From RHLJ01 sp048058975 (GTDB taxonomy: Bacteria; Bacteroidota; Rhodothermia; Balneolales; Balneolaceae), in NCBI GenBank assembly GCA_048058975.1, contig JBLLNP010000007.1:124001-188000 (forward strand): a stretch of DNA of 64,000 nt. The letters run 5' to 3'. The position numbers and the translations under genes are program-made. A model generated the notes under the pieces. That model ran no database searches, was not told the origin of the DNA, and worked only from the letters and a program-made list of their open reading frames with translations. This document shows, one piece after another, positions 42,311 to 49,683 of the stretch. Numbering within the stretch: the first letter of the stretch is position 1; the number at the start of each line of letters is the position of its first letter.

Positions 42311-42709
42311 TTATAACTGCCTAGTGGTTCTGCGCATCAGAAAGGGAAAACTTTGCAACATTACGATTAAAATAACCACCATCGGGATGGTATGATATGG
42401 ATTGATGTAAATGGCTTCACCTAGCCCAATCAGATTGTAAGAAAACAAAAGCCCGGAAACGATTAGAGTGAATCCATAGGCCCAGTGTACTCTTAACCAA
42501 AGAGCCCAGGCAGCGATTACACTCAATATCCCGGAAATTAATCCTGCCGCCAATTTAAATACAGGCAATTCGCCATTGTAAAACTCAAAGATGCCCTCCC
42601 CCCAAGTGCCTGTACTCAGATTCCAGAAATTTATACCTATCAGGTAAATCCCTGTTAGTACTAGAAAGATTTGCAGAAATAATTGTATTTGGCGGTCTTT
42701 TCGTTTCAT
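42311..42709 (-). CDS. Four-helix membrane protein, hypothetical
   Basis: A 132-residue protein, not recognised. Four hydrophobic segments are seen: LFLQIFLVLTGIYLIGINF (about residues 10-28), FKLAAGLISGILSVIAAWALWL (about 51-72), WAYGFTLIVSGLLFSYNLI (about 76-94) and TIPMVVILIVMLQSFPFLM (about 107-125). The N-terminus is basic (MKRKDRQ) and the C-terminus is basic (RRTTRQL). It has a good ATG and stands between the M15-like and GlsB-like genes on the same strand, spaced too far to be sure of an operon. Confidence 0.5.
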   Translation of the reverse strand: MKRKDRQIQLFLQIFLVLTGIYLIGINFWNLSTGTWGEGIFEFYNGELPVFKLAAGLISGILSVIAAWALWLRVHWAYGFTLIVSGLLFSYNLIGLGEAIYINPYHTIPMVVILIVMLQSFPFLMRRTTRQL

Positions 42710-42777
42710 TAAACAATCACGTTGTCAAAATTCAGAGGTGTGATTGCTTATACCAGATTGATGGTTTTTGTTCCCGA

Positions 42778-43038
42778 TTATTCTGATTCGAAAACGGCTT
42801 CTTTATCTGTCTTGAAAATGTTGAAAGAAAAAAGAATGATGAAAGAACTTATCAAAGCATAAAAGCCAGATCCCATTAAATTAAGAAAGGACGAAATAAT
42901 GCCCCCAGCTAAAGCACCAGCCATTGCTACACCAATACCTGGTATCATTTTAATTCCCCTTTCCTGTAAAACAAGGTGACTTAGAAGGCCAACGAAAGCA
43001 CCCAATCCAAGATATCCTAAAATCATTAACGTATTCAT
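42778..43038 (-). CDS. Small GlsB/YeaQ/YmgE-like membrane protein
   Basis: An 86-residue protein that is hydrophobic throughout, with about three helices: LMILGYLGLGAFVGLLSHLVLQ, IPGIGVAMAGALAGGIISSFLNLMG and GFYALISSFIILFSFNIF. Its pattern of glycines (GxGVAMAGALAGG) resembles the transglycosylase-associated (GlsB/YeaQ/YmgE) family, a group of small stress-linked membrane proteins. The match is by pattern and not exact. It is divergent from the M19 dipeptidase gene across a 218-base gap in which I see no further gene. Confidence 0.6.
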   Translation of the reverse strand: MNTLMILGYLGLGAFVGLLSHLVLQERGIKMIPGIGVAMAGALAGGIISSFLNLMGSGFYALISSFIILFSFNIFKTDKEAVFESE

Positions 43039-43256
43039 AATACTTTATATCTATTGTTTAATAATATTACTCAATACTATTAAAGAAGTTCGTAAGGAGG
43101 ATGTTCCGAAAATTAATACCTGCTTTCTATCCCAAATAAGCATTGTTGATTAGTTGCCCGACAATCTTACAAATTGTAACTAAACTTCTTTCTACTTCTA
43201 TCTTTATTTTGTTTACGTTTACTGTACATCCTATTAACTAACGCAGATTTCCTCTA

Positions 43257-44546
43257 ATGAAAAACTTGTTGCACCTTACCCTGCTTATAATGGCTATCAC
43301 ATTTTTAAATTGTTCAACACCTGATAAAGAACTTATTGAGAAAGCAAAAGGGATCCATGAACGAGTAATCACTCTCGATACTCATGCCGATATAAATACG
43401 AGTAATTTTACTACCGAAAGGAATTATACTCAGGATCTCCCTACTCAGGTAACCCTACCCAAAATGACTGAAGGGGGCCTTGATGTAGCCTGGTTTATTG
43501 TTTATACAGCGCAAGATACCCTCTCTGAAGAGGGCTATGCGGCTGCTTATGAAAATGCTATCGACAAGTTTGATGCTATACATCGGCTTACTAAAGAAAT
43601 TGCCCCGGATCAAATTAAGCTGGCAACTACTTCAGAAGACGTTAGAAGAATTCATGCTCAAGGGAAATTAGTGGCAATGATAGGAGTGGAAAACGCTTAT
43701 CCGGTAGCTACAGACCTCAATAGAATTGAAGAGTTTTATAATCGTGGAGCCCGTTATATGTCACTCGCTCACAATGGCCACAACCAATTCAGCGATTCAC
43801 ATACCGGAGAGCAAGATAGTGTATGGAAGTATCACGGAATTAGTGAACTTGGAAAGGAAGCGATTAAAGAAATGAATCGTTTGGGAATAATGATTGATAT
43901 TTCTCATCCTTCAAAAGAAGCAAACCTACAGACAATTGCTTTATCCAAAGCTCCGGTTATTGCTTCTCATTCCTCGGCCCGGGCTCTTAACCCAACGGTA
44001 AGCCGGAGTTTAAGTGACGATGAACTTATTGCTTTAAAAGAAAATGGAGGAGTGGTTCAAACCGTTGCTCTGAGAAGTTTTGTATATGCCGAAAAGCATT
44101 CTGAATGGAGAGAAGCAACCGCAAACGTGTTTGATAAAGTTGCTGAAGAAAACGGTTTTGAACAAAAAAGCCGTGCTGAAATACGAGAAATGAAACCTGA
44201 AGAGCGGGACGCATACTTCGAACGATACGAAGAAATCGAAGCCATTGCAGAGCCCAGAATCAAAAAAGAGGTAACCGCAGAACCAATTAATGTAGCTGAT
44301 TTTGTTGACCACATAGATTATATGGTTGGTTTAATAGGAATAGATCATGTTGGAATCAGCTCCGATTTTGACGGAGGCGGAGGAGTAACCGGTTGGGAAG
44401 ATGCCTCAGAAACATTTAATGTAACTCTTGAATTGGTTCGGAGAGGGTATTCTGAAGAGGAAATTGCTAAGATATGGAGTGGTAACCTGCTTAGGGTGTT
44501 GGATGAAGTGCAGGCAATTGCTGCTGAGATTCAGGCAGGAGAATAG
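43257..44546 (+). CDS. M19 membrane dipeptidase, lipoprotein
   Basis: A 429-residue zinc dipeptidase of the renal-dipeptidase type. The signal is MKNLLHLTLLIMAITFLNCSTPDK, with a lipobox-like Cys at about residue 19. Metal-binding features: VITLDTHADIN (H-x-D near residue 40-45), IGVENAYPVATDLNRIEEFYNRGARYMSLAHNGHNQFSDSH, then GIMIDISHPSKEANLQTIALSKAPVIASHSSARALNP (about 214-252) and IGIDHVGISSDFDGGG (about 360-375). It probably splits dipeptides at the cell envelope. It stands alone; dinB follows after 48 bases. Confidence 0.9.
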   Translation: MKNLLHLTLLIMAITFLNCSTPDKELIEKAKGIHERVITLDTHADINTSNFTTERNYTQDLPTQVTLPKMTEGGLDVAWFIVYTAQDTLSEEGYAAAYENAIDKFDAIHRLTKEIAPDQIKLATTSEDVRRIHAQGKLVAMIGVENAYPVATDLNRIEEFYNRGARYMSLAHNGHNQFSDSHTGEQDSVWKYHGISELGKEAIKEMNRLGIMIDISHPSKEANLQTIALSKAPVIASHSSARALNPTVSRSLSDDELIALKENGGVVQTVALRSFVYAEKHSEWREATANVFDKVAEENGFEQKSRAEIREMKPEERDAYFERYEEIEAIAEPRIKKEVTAEPINVADFVDHIDYMVGLIGIDHVGISSDFDGGGGVTGWEDASETFNVTLELVRRGYSEEEIAKIWSGNLLRVLDEVQAIAAEIQAGE

Positions 44547-44594
44547 TTTTCTCTGCTATTCCTTTACTCCTGATTTATATGTATAATATATGTT

Positions 44595-45680
44595 ATGAAT
44601 CAGGAGCCTCCCATACGGAAAATCATCCATGTGGATATGGATGCCTTCTTCGCGGCAGTAGAGCAGCGGGATAATCCCGAATTACGAGGAAAACCCGTTA
44701 TTGTAGGAGGTAAGCCCGGTGGGCGCGGTGTTGTATCTACCTGTAGCTACGAGGCCCGAAAATACGGAGTTCATTCAGCCATGCCTACTAACGAAGCTTA
44801 CCGACTTTGTCCACACGGTATTTTTGTAAAGGCAAATTTCGAAGCTTATAAAGAGGCTTCCAATATAATCCGGGAAATCTTTTTTGAGTACACCGATTTG
44901 GTTGAACCTCTTTCCATGGATGAAGCTTTTCTGGATGTAACTGAAAATCACAAAGGAAATCCTTCTGCAACTTTAGTCGCAAAAGAAATTCGCGCTCGTA
45001 TATTTGAAGAAACTCAGTTAACCGCATCTGCCGGAGTAGCCCCTAATAAATTCCTTGCCAAAGTAGCATCTGATTATGATAAGCCGGATGGGCTCACAGT
45101 GATAACTCCTTATCAGATGGAAGTCTTCCTCGAAGAATTAGATATCAAAAAATTCTTTGGAGTAGGAAAGGCCACCCAAAAGAAAATGCATGCACTTGGG
45201 ATTAAAACAGGAGCAGATTTAAAAAAATGGACAGAAATTGATTTGGTGAAAGCCTTTGGTAAATCCGGCCGGCATTATTACAAAATTGTTCGGGGTATTG
45301 ATAACCGTGAAGTAAAACCGCATCGAACCCGAAAATCTTATGGAAAAGAACGGACCTTCTCAGAAGATGTAAACGACCTGGATTGGGTAAATACCTTTCT
45401 GGAAGAACTGGCAGGGAGTATAGCTGAGGGAATGCAGAAAATTCCAACGGCAGGAAAAACCATCACTCTAAAAGTCCGCTACAAGAACTTTGATACCATT
45501 ACTCGCAGTCAGTCTTTAACTCATTACACCAACAAAAAAGAAGAAATCTCAACTATTGCCCGGCAGTTATTAGAACAAACCGAAGCTGCCACCCGTGAAA
45601 TTCGTTTATTGGGCATTTCACTTTCGAATCTAAACCTGATAGAGAAAGAGTATTGGGAGCAGCTGGAGTTAGGTGTTTAA
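44595..45680 (+). CDS. dinB: DNA polymerase IV (Y-family, translesion)
   Basis: A 361-residue error-prone polymerase. The start IIHVDMDAFFAAVEQRDNPELRGKPVIVGG (about residues 9-40) carries the first catalytic Asp and the steric-gate Phe. VEPLSMDEAFLDVTENH (about 101-117) carries the DE pair of the active site. ELDIKKFFGVGKATQKKMHALGIKTGADLKK is the helix-hairpin-helix thumb. The little-finger domain follows to residue 350. The C-terminus (EYWEQLELGV) resembles the short tail that can bind the sliding clamp, but a canonical QL(S/D)LF motif is not obvious. It lies 48 bases after the dipeptidase gene, and a repeat element follows it. Confidence 0.95.
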   Translation: MNQEPPIRKIIHVDMDAFFAAVEQRDNPELRGKPVIVGGKPGGRGVVSTCSYEARKYGVHSAMPTNEAYRLCPHGIFVKANFEAYKEASNIIREIFFEYTDLVEPLSMDEAFLDVTENHKGNPSATLVAKEIRARIFEETQLTASAGVAPNKFLAKVASDYDKPDGLTVITPYQMEVFLEELDIKKFFGVGKATQKKMHALGIKTGADLKKWTEIDLVKAFGKSGRHYYKIVRGIDNREVKPHRTRKSYGKERTFSEDVNDLDWVNTFLEELAGSIAEGMQKIPTAGKTITLKVRYKNFDTITRSQSLTHYTNKKEEISTIARQLLEQTEAATREIRLLGISLSNLNLIEKEYWEQLELGV

Positions 45681-45688
45681 TCCATTTT

Positions 45689-45789
45689 AAGTCGTCCTGA
45701 GGTTACTTCCTGCCGAAGGTATCCCTTTGGGAAAAGGATCTGCAAAACCATTAACTGTGCAGATTCTTCGCTTTCGCTCAGAATGACTT
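45689..45789. repeat. Intergenic inverted-repeat element after dinB
   Basis: The ends AAGTCGTCCTGAG and CTCAGAATGACTT are inverted copies with two mismatches in 13. Inside are two smaller hairpins: ATCTGCA with TGCAGAT at 45738-45764, and ATCCCTTT with AAAAGGAT at 45721-45739. It fits the REP- or MITE-like dispersed elements common in these genomes. It lies between dinB and the sigma factor gene. Confidence 0.55.
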
Positions 45790-45867
45790 TAAAAGAATGT
45801 TCTCTTTAATCAAACTATCTTCCAGCTACCCTCGTCATATACCCGAAACCAGCTTTCGGGAGCCGAA

Positions 45868-46452
45868 TTGAAATACGAACACATGGAAGATGCACAACTT
45901 GTTCAGGATTTTTTAGGTGGAAATCACCAGGCATTTAATGTGCTGATTAAGCGCTGGCAGGATAAAATCCATCACTTTGCATACCGATATTTTGCAAGCA
46001 GTGATGATGCCGCTGAAATCACTCAGAAAACCTTCATCAAGGCATACCAAAAAATGGATACGTTAGATGATGCTTCCAAATTTGGTTCCTGGCTGTACAG
46101 AATTGCAAATAACCTTTGCCTGGATGAGTTGAAGCGGGCAGGACGTAAACGAGCAACTTCATTGGAGGCACTCAAAACTGCCCCCCAGACAGAAGTAGCC
46201 AGTTCTGCAGATGAAAAACTGGTGCGGAATGAAGCCTTGGTGTTGCTTCATAAAGCACTGCTTCAACTACCGAATGATCAACGTATGGTGGTAATAATGA
46301 AAGAATACGAAGGGCTGACCTTCAAAGAAATCTCAGAAATTTTAGAAGAATCAGAAAACACCGTTAAATCAAGAATGTATTACGGGCTTCGAACCCTTAA
46401 AAAGACGTTCGATTCCTGGAACATAAACCAAGAGGTTTTTAATTATGACTAG
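45868..46452 (+). CDS. ECF-type RNA polymerase sigma factor
   Basis: A 194-residue sigma-70-family factor without region 1. Region 2: LVQDFLGGNHQAFNVLIKRWQDKIHHFAYRYFASSDDAAEITQKTFIKAYQKMDTLDD (about residues 11-70). Region 4: LLHKALLQLPNDQRMVVIMKEYEGLTFKEISEILEESENTVKSRMYYGLRTLKK (about 128-183), including the helix-turn-helix E-N-T-V-K-S-R. It overlaps the next gene, an anti-sigma-like membrane protein, by 8 bases, a strong sign of a regulatory pair. A secreted protein gene follows, suggesting that the pair senses an envelope condition. Confidence 0.92.
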   Translation: MKYEHMEDAQLVQDFLGGNHQAFNVLIKRWQDKIHHFAYRYFASSDDAAEITQKTFIKAYQKMDTLDDASKFGSWLYRIANNLCLDELKRAGRKRATSLEALKTAPQTEVASSADEKLVRNEALVLLHKALLQLPNDQRMVVIMKEYEGLTFKEISEILEESENTVKSRMYYGLRTLKKTFDSWNINQEVFNYD

Positions 46453-47128
46453 AGAAGAAGCACACATCCTGTTAATGGATTACATATATGGAGAACTTGA
46501 TAACCATCAAGCTCGTGAACTGGAGCTTTACCTTGAAACCGACCCTGAACTAAAACTGGAGTTCGAGGAACTTTCCCAAACCCGTTCTATGCTTCAACAC
46601 CTTCCGGTCCAGAGTCCGGCAGAGCAGTTGGTGATCATGGAACCTGAGAAAGAAGCTTCTACAGCTTCAGAAAACTGGTGGCAAAAACTTACCTCGCTGT
46701 TAATGCCACAATCCAGCTTTGGAAAAACGGGCTTTGCTATGGCCACTTTTGTATTCCTGTTTTTTGTGATGGGAGCTTTCACCGATATGAATGTTTCGTT
46801 TGGTGATGGAGGCTTTAAAATGACTTTTGGTGATCAGCCCCCGGTTCAGACCGGTTACACCGCTGCCCAGGTTGAAATGATCATCAACCAGGTACAACAG
46901 GAAAACGCACAAATGATTAATCAATATGTATTGGCTGCTCAAGAGCAACAAGAGCTTCAGTTTCAGCAAACACTTTCTACATTTGCTGAGTATCTGGACA
47001 GTCAACGAGAATCTGATTTAGAACTGTTCAACTACAGTTTAACCAGTCTTGAAGAAAATACTTATAACCGCTTTCGGCAAACCGATCAGGTGTTGGGCGA
47101 AATCATACAAACCGTAAGCACAAATTAA
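46445..47128 (+). CDS. Anti-sigma factor-like membrane protein
   Basis: A 227-residue protein translated right after the sigma factor (8-base overlap). The N-terminal part (REEAHILLMDYIYGELDNHQARELELYLETDPELKLEFEELSQTRSMLQ, about residues 3-51) has the layout of the anti-sigma zinc-finger-like (ASD/zf-HC2) domain without the usual Cys ligands. One membrane helix lies at about 98-117 (GFAMATFVFLFFVMGAFT). The outer part (about 120-227) is rich in Gln and helical (VQQENAQMINQYVLAAQEQQELQFQQTLSTFAEYL), likely coiled coil. It probably holds the sigma factor at the membrane until a signal arrives. It has no recognised sensor domain. Confidence 0.8.
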   Translation: MTREEAHILLMDYIYGELDNHQARELELYLETDPELKLEFEELSQTRSMLQHLPVQSPAEQLVIMEPEKEASTASENWWQKLTSLLMPQSSFGKTGFAMATFVFLFFVMGAFTDMNVSFGDGGFKMTFGDQPPVQTGYTAAQVEMIINQVQQENAQMINQYVLAAQEQQELQFQQTLSTFAEYLDSQRESDLELFNYSLTSLEENTYNRFRQTDQVLGEIIQTVSTN

Positions 47129-47147
47129 ATTCAAACCAAGGAAAACC

Positions 47148-48350
47148 ATGAAAAAACTATACAAATATCTACTGATCGGATTGTTGAGTATTACCTTTAC
47201 TCCAATTACCAGTTTTGCACAATCTATTGATGCGAATAGAATGAACCGTGACATCAATATTATGGAGAACATTCTAAGTGAATTATTCAGAACAACTATT
47301 ACTTCTTCAAACTCCAATCAAGCTTTTGTTGTTGAAAGTGGGGGGTTTTACAGGGGCAACTCTTCCCGGGGAACCTACATGCCAGGCTTTGGAGTCATCT
47401 TTATGGTATCAAATTCGAACCGTGGAATCTATACCCTTGCTAACGAAACAGGTAATAGTGAATATACCTTCTACTATAATGGTGACGGTGATGAAGAGAA
47501 TGAAAAAGTCGATCAGGAATCTATTACCAATAGAATAAAAGAGTTCCTCCGCGATTATGGTTCTACCATTGGACAGCTTAAAAACGATGAGAAAGTAATG
47601 GTTATTTATGGGTCGAAGTCTAACTCAAGCAGACTTCTTTATCGTTTTCCAACCGGCCAGGGAAGAGTTAGTTCTGACAAACAAGAGACTCTTCCTGTAA
47701 TATCGGTTTCCTCAAAAGTAAGTGACCTGAATGACTTTCGTTCTGGTAAACTAACAGCCGATAATTTTAATAAACGGCTTGCAGTAGCGACCTCAGAAGA
47801 CAAGGAATATCTTGACTTAAAAGTTATGGGGAATATCTTTGAAACTGCACTTAAGGATCAGGACAAAGAATCCTTCAGACTTTCCGGATCTGTTGATTAT
47901 ATGCTGCTCGATAATTTTGGAGCCCTGTTTTCGCTTGACGTACGATACGATGAGTTTGGCCGGGCTACCGCTGTAGTATGGGATTTAGAGAATAGAATAA
48001 GAAGAAGTTCAGACCGAGTTGCCGTAGGGCAAGTTAGAAGTTCTGGTTCCGATACCCCTCTTACAAAAGACGAACTCGAGGAACGTAAAAAAGAACTCGA
48101 AAAAAATATCTCTACTGCTTACTCAAACCTGGTTACCAATATTAAAGAATACATTGTGGATTATGGCAGAACATTAAATTCTTTATCGAGTGATCAATAT
48201 CTCCTGCTATCTATCAGTGTGAATGGGCGTTACGAAAATGTTCCCGACAGACTGGACATACAGATTAAAAAATCTGTACTCGAACAACTAGATAAAGGCT
48301 CTATATCTCGTGAGCAGGCACTACAACGGGTTGTTGTTACTGAATACTAA
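47148..48350 (+). CDS. Exported protein of the ECF sigma operon, unknown function
   Basis: A 400-residue protein with a signal peptide (MKKLYKYLLIGLLSITFTPITSFAQS). It is third in the run sigma factor, anti-sigma, this gene (20 bases after the anti-sigma stop), so it may be the main target or part of the sensor. The mature protein has beta-rich segments (YMPGFGVIFMVSNSNRGIYTLA, EKVMVIYGSKSNSSRLLYRF, MLLDNFGALFSLDVRYDEF) and a Lys/Glu helix (LTKDELEERKKELEKNISTAYSNLVTNIKEYIVDY). The sequence is unlike any family I recognise. A hairpin terminator at 48374 follows it. Confidence 0.7.
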   Translation: MKKLYKYLLIGLLSITFTPITSFAQSIDANRMNRDINIMENILSELFRTTITSSNSNQAFVVESGGFYRGNSSRGTYMPGFGVIFMVSNSNRGIYTLANETGNSEYTFYYNGDGDEENEKVDQESITNRIKEFLRDYGSTIGQLKNDEKVMVIYGSKSNSSRLLYRFPTGQGRVSSDKQETLPVISVSSKVSDLNDFRSGKLTADNFNKRLAVATSEDKEYLDLKVMGNIFETALKDQDKESFRLSGSVDYMLLDNFGALFSLDVRYDEFGRATAVVWDLENRIRRSSDRVAVGQVRSSGSDTPLTKDELEERKKELEKNISTAYSNLVTNIKEYIVDYGRTLNSLSSDQYLLLSISVNGRYENVPDRLDIQIKKSVLEQLDKGSISREQALQRVVVTEY

Positions 48351-48373
48351 AATCTTTATTTATTGATATGCAG

Positions 48374-48408
48374 GCCGCATTAAATTGGTTTTTAATGCGG
48401 CTTTTTTT
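48374..48408 (+). terminator. Rho-independent terminator of the sigma-factor operon
   Basis: A perfect 11-bp stem (GCCGCATTAAA / TTTAATGCGGC) with a six-base TTGGTT loop, followed by seven Ts at 48402-48408. It lies 23 bases after the stop of the exported protein gene. Confidence 0.9.
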
Positions 48409-48434
48409 ATGTCTGATTTCTGTATGTTTCCGAT

Positions 48435-48968
48435 ATGAAAAAACTAAATCTTGGTTGCGGAACAGATATTAAAGAAGGCTGGATTAACCTTGATATCGCC
48501 GATTTGGATGGGGTAGATATCGTTCATGATATTAATAAACTTCCACTTCCATTTGAGAATGAAGAGTTTACTCATGTTCTCGCTCAGGATATTCTTGAGC
48601 ATCTGGAGTATATACCTCTGCTAAAAGAACTTCACCGAATTATGAAAGGTGGAGCAACCCTTGAAATCCGGGTTCCACATTTTACTTCGAGATATAACTT
48701 TAATGACCCTACTCATAAAAAAATGTTTTCCTCGAAGACCCTCGATTTCTTTGTTTCAGGGGCATCCTATGGGAGGGATTATTACTTTGATTTTCATTTC
48801 GCAGAAAACACTTTTACTAAAATCCAGTTTGAAAAAGGCTTCTATCTTTGGAATTACCTGATTCAACCTTTGGTAAATCTTTCCAAGCAAACACGCACAT
48901 TTTACGAGGCTACTTTTTTGTCGCGTTTATTTCCGGCCGGAATGATGGTTGTAAGGCTTAAAAAATAA
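48435..48968 (+). CDS. Class I SAM-dependent methyltransferase
   Basis: A 177-residue small methyltransferase: KKLNLGCGTDIKEGWINLDIADLDGVDIVHDINKLPLPFENEEFTHVLAQDILEHLEYIPLLKELHRIMKGGATLEIRVPHFTSR. The SAM-binding motif I is LNLGCGTD (residues 4-11), motif II follows as NLDIAD, and AQDILEHLEY is the post-motif seen in the Methyltransf_11/SAM-MT family (often tied to lipopolysaccharide or cell-envelope sugar modification). Substrate unknown. Its 3' end overlaps that of the minus-strand aat gene by 11 bases. Confidence 0.85.
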   Translation: MKKLNLGCGTDIKEGWINLDIADLDGVDIVHDINKLPLPFENEEFTHVLAQDILEHLEYIPLLKELHRIMKGGATLEIRVPHFTSRYNFNDPTHKKMFSSKTLDFFVSGASYGRDYYFDFHFAENTFTKIQFEKGFYLWNYLIQPLVNLSKQTRTFYEATFLSRLFPAGMMVVRLKK

Positions 48969-49542
48969 ACGAGCAGCTTTTTTTCATCGCTTCTTCTAGC
49001 TTTTCCTCATACTCTTCCGTTCCAATCTCAATACAACCGAACCGGGCAAGGTGATCTGTATAGAACTGGGTATCCCAAAGGCTAAAGCTATTCTTTTGCA
49101 ATATCTGGTGACAATAATACAGTGCGACCTTATCTGCCTCTGCTTCAATACGGAACATACTTTCCCCAAAAAATGCGGCTTGTAAATGAACTCCATACAA
49201 GCCACCAACTAACTTTCCTCCCAGATATATTTCAACCGAATGCGCATATCCTGCTTGATGGAGCAAATCGTACGAATTTACTATCAAATCGTTAATCCAG
49301 GTGGTTTCACGGTTGGCACATTCCTGAACCACTTCTCTAAATTTAGTATCTACTTTTACCTTGAACTTATTCTGACGAATAAGCCGCTGCACATTTTTTG
49401 GAATATGAAATTTATCAATCGGAATAACTCCCCGTTTAGTCGCCGAATACCATTCTACATTCTCCGCTTCTCTACTTTCCGCCATTGGGAAGATACCCTG
49501 GGCATAAGCAGATAACAGATTATCTGGAGGGATGATTTTCAT
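48958..49542 (-). CDS. aat: Leucyl/phenylalanyl-tRNA-protein transferase
   Basis: A 194-residue enzyme that adds Leu or Phe to N-terminal basic residues of proteins, the bacterial N-end rule. It matches Aat: IPPDNLLSAYAQGIFPMAES (about residues 3-22), VEWYSATKRGVIPIDKFHIPKNVQRLIRQNKFKV, TWINDLIVNSYDLLHQAGYAHSVEIYLGGKLVGGLYGVHLQAAFFGESMF (about 98-148). Length is slightly below the E. coli protein (234) but complete through LARFGCIEIGTEEYEEKLEEAM. It is expressed alone; an intergenic repeat lies upstream (49569). Confidence 0.93.
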   Translation of the reverse strand: MKIIPPDNLLSAYAQGIFPMAESREAENVEWYSATKRGVIPIDKFHIPKNVQRLIRQNKFKVKVDTKFREVVQECANRETTWINDLIVNSYDLLHQAGYAHSVEIYLGGKLVGGLYGVHLQAAFFGESMFRIEAEADKVALYYCHQILQKNSFSLWDTQFYTDHLARFGCIEIGTEEYEEKLEEAMKKSCSFIF

Positions 49543-49568
49543 TCTATAAAATTGAACTAATTATAATC

Positions 49569-49664
49569 TTTGTCATTTCGAACGAATGTGAGAAATCTAA
49601 AGATCAGTGTTAGCAATCTAAAAATTTAGATTTCTCAGTCGACAAGCTCCTTCGAAATGACAAA
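49569..49664. repeat. Intergenic inverted-repeat element between aat and the metalloprotease gene
   Basis: The outer ends, TTTGTCATTTCGAA at 49569-49582 and TTCGAAATGACAAA at 49651-49664, are perfect 14-bp inverted copies. An inner pair, GAGAAATCTAAA at 49590-49601 and TTTAGATTTCTC at 49625-49636, is also perfect. Elements of this form are dispersed in many Bacteroidota genomes. Confidence 0.7.
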
Positions 49665-49683
49665 AACAGAGTTGTATTAAAAT

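Noticed and set aside
42311..43038. Membrane genes at 42311 and 42778 as toxin or holin pair
   Set aside because: Sizes and hydrophobicity allow it, but there is no lysis or phage gene nearby and the 86-residue protein resembles GlsB/YeaQ proteins.
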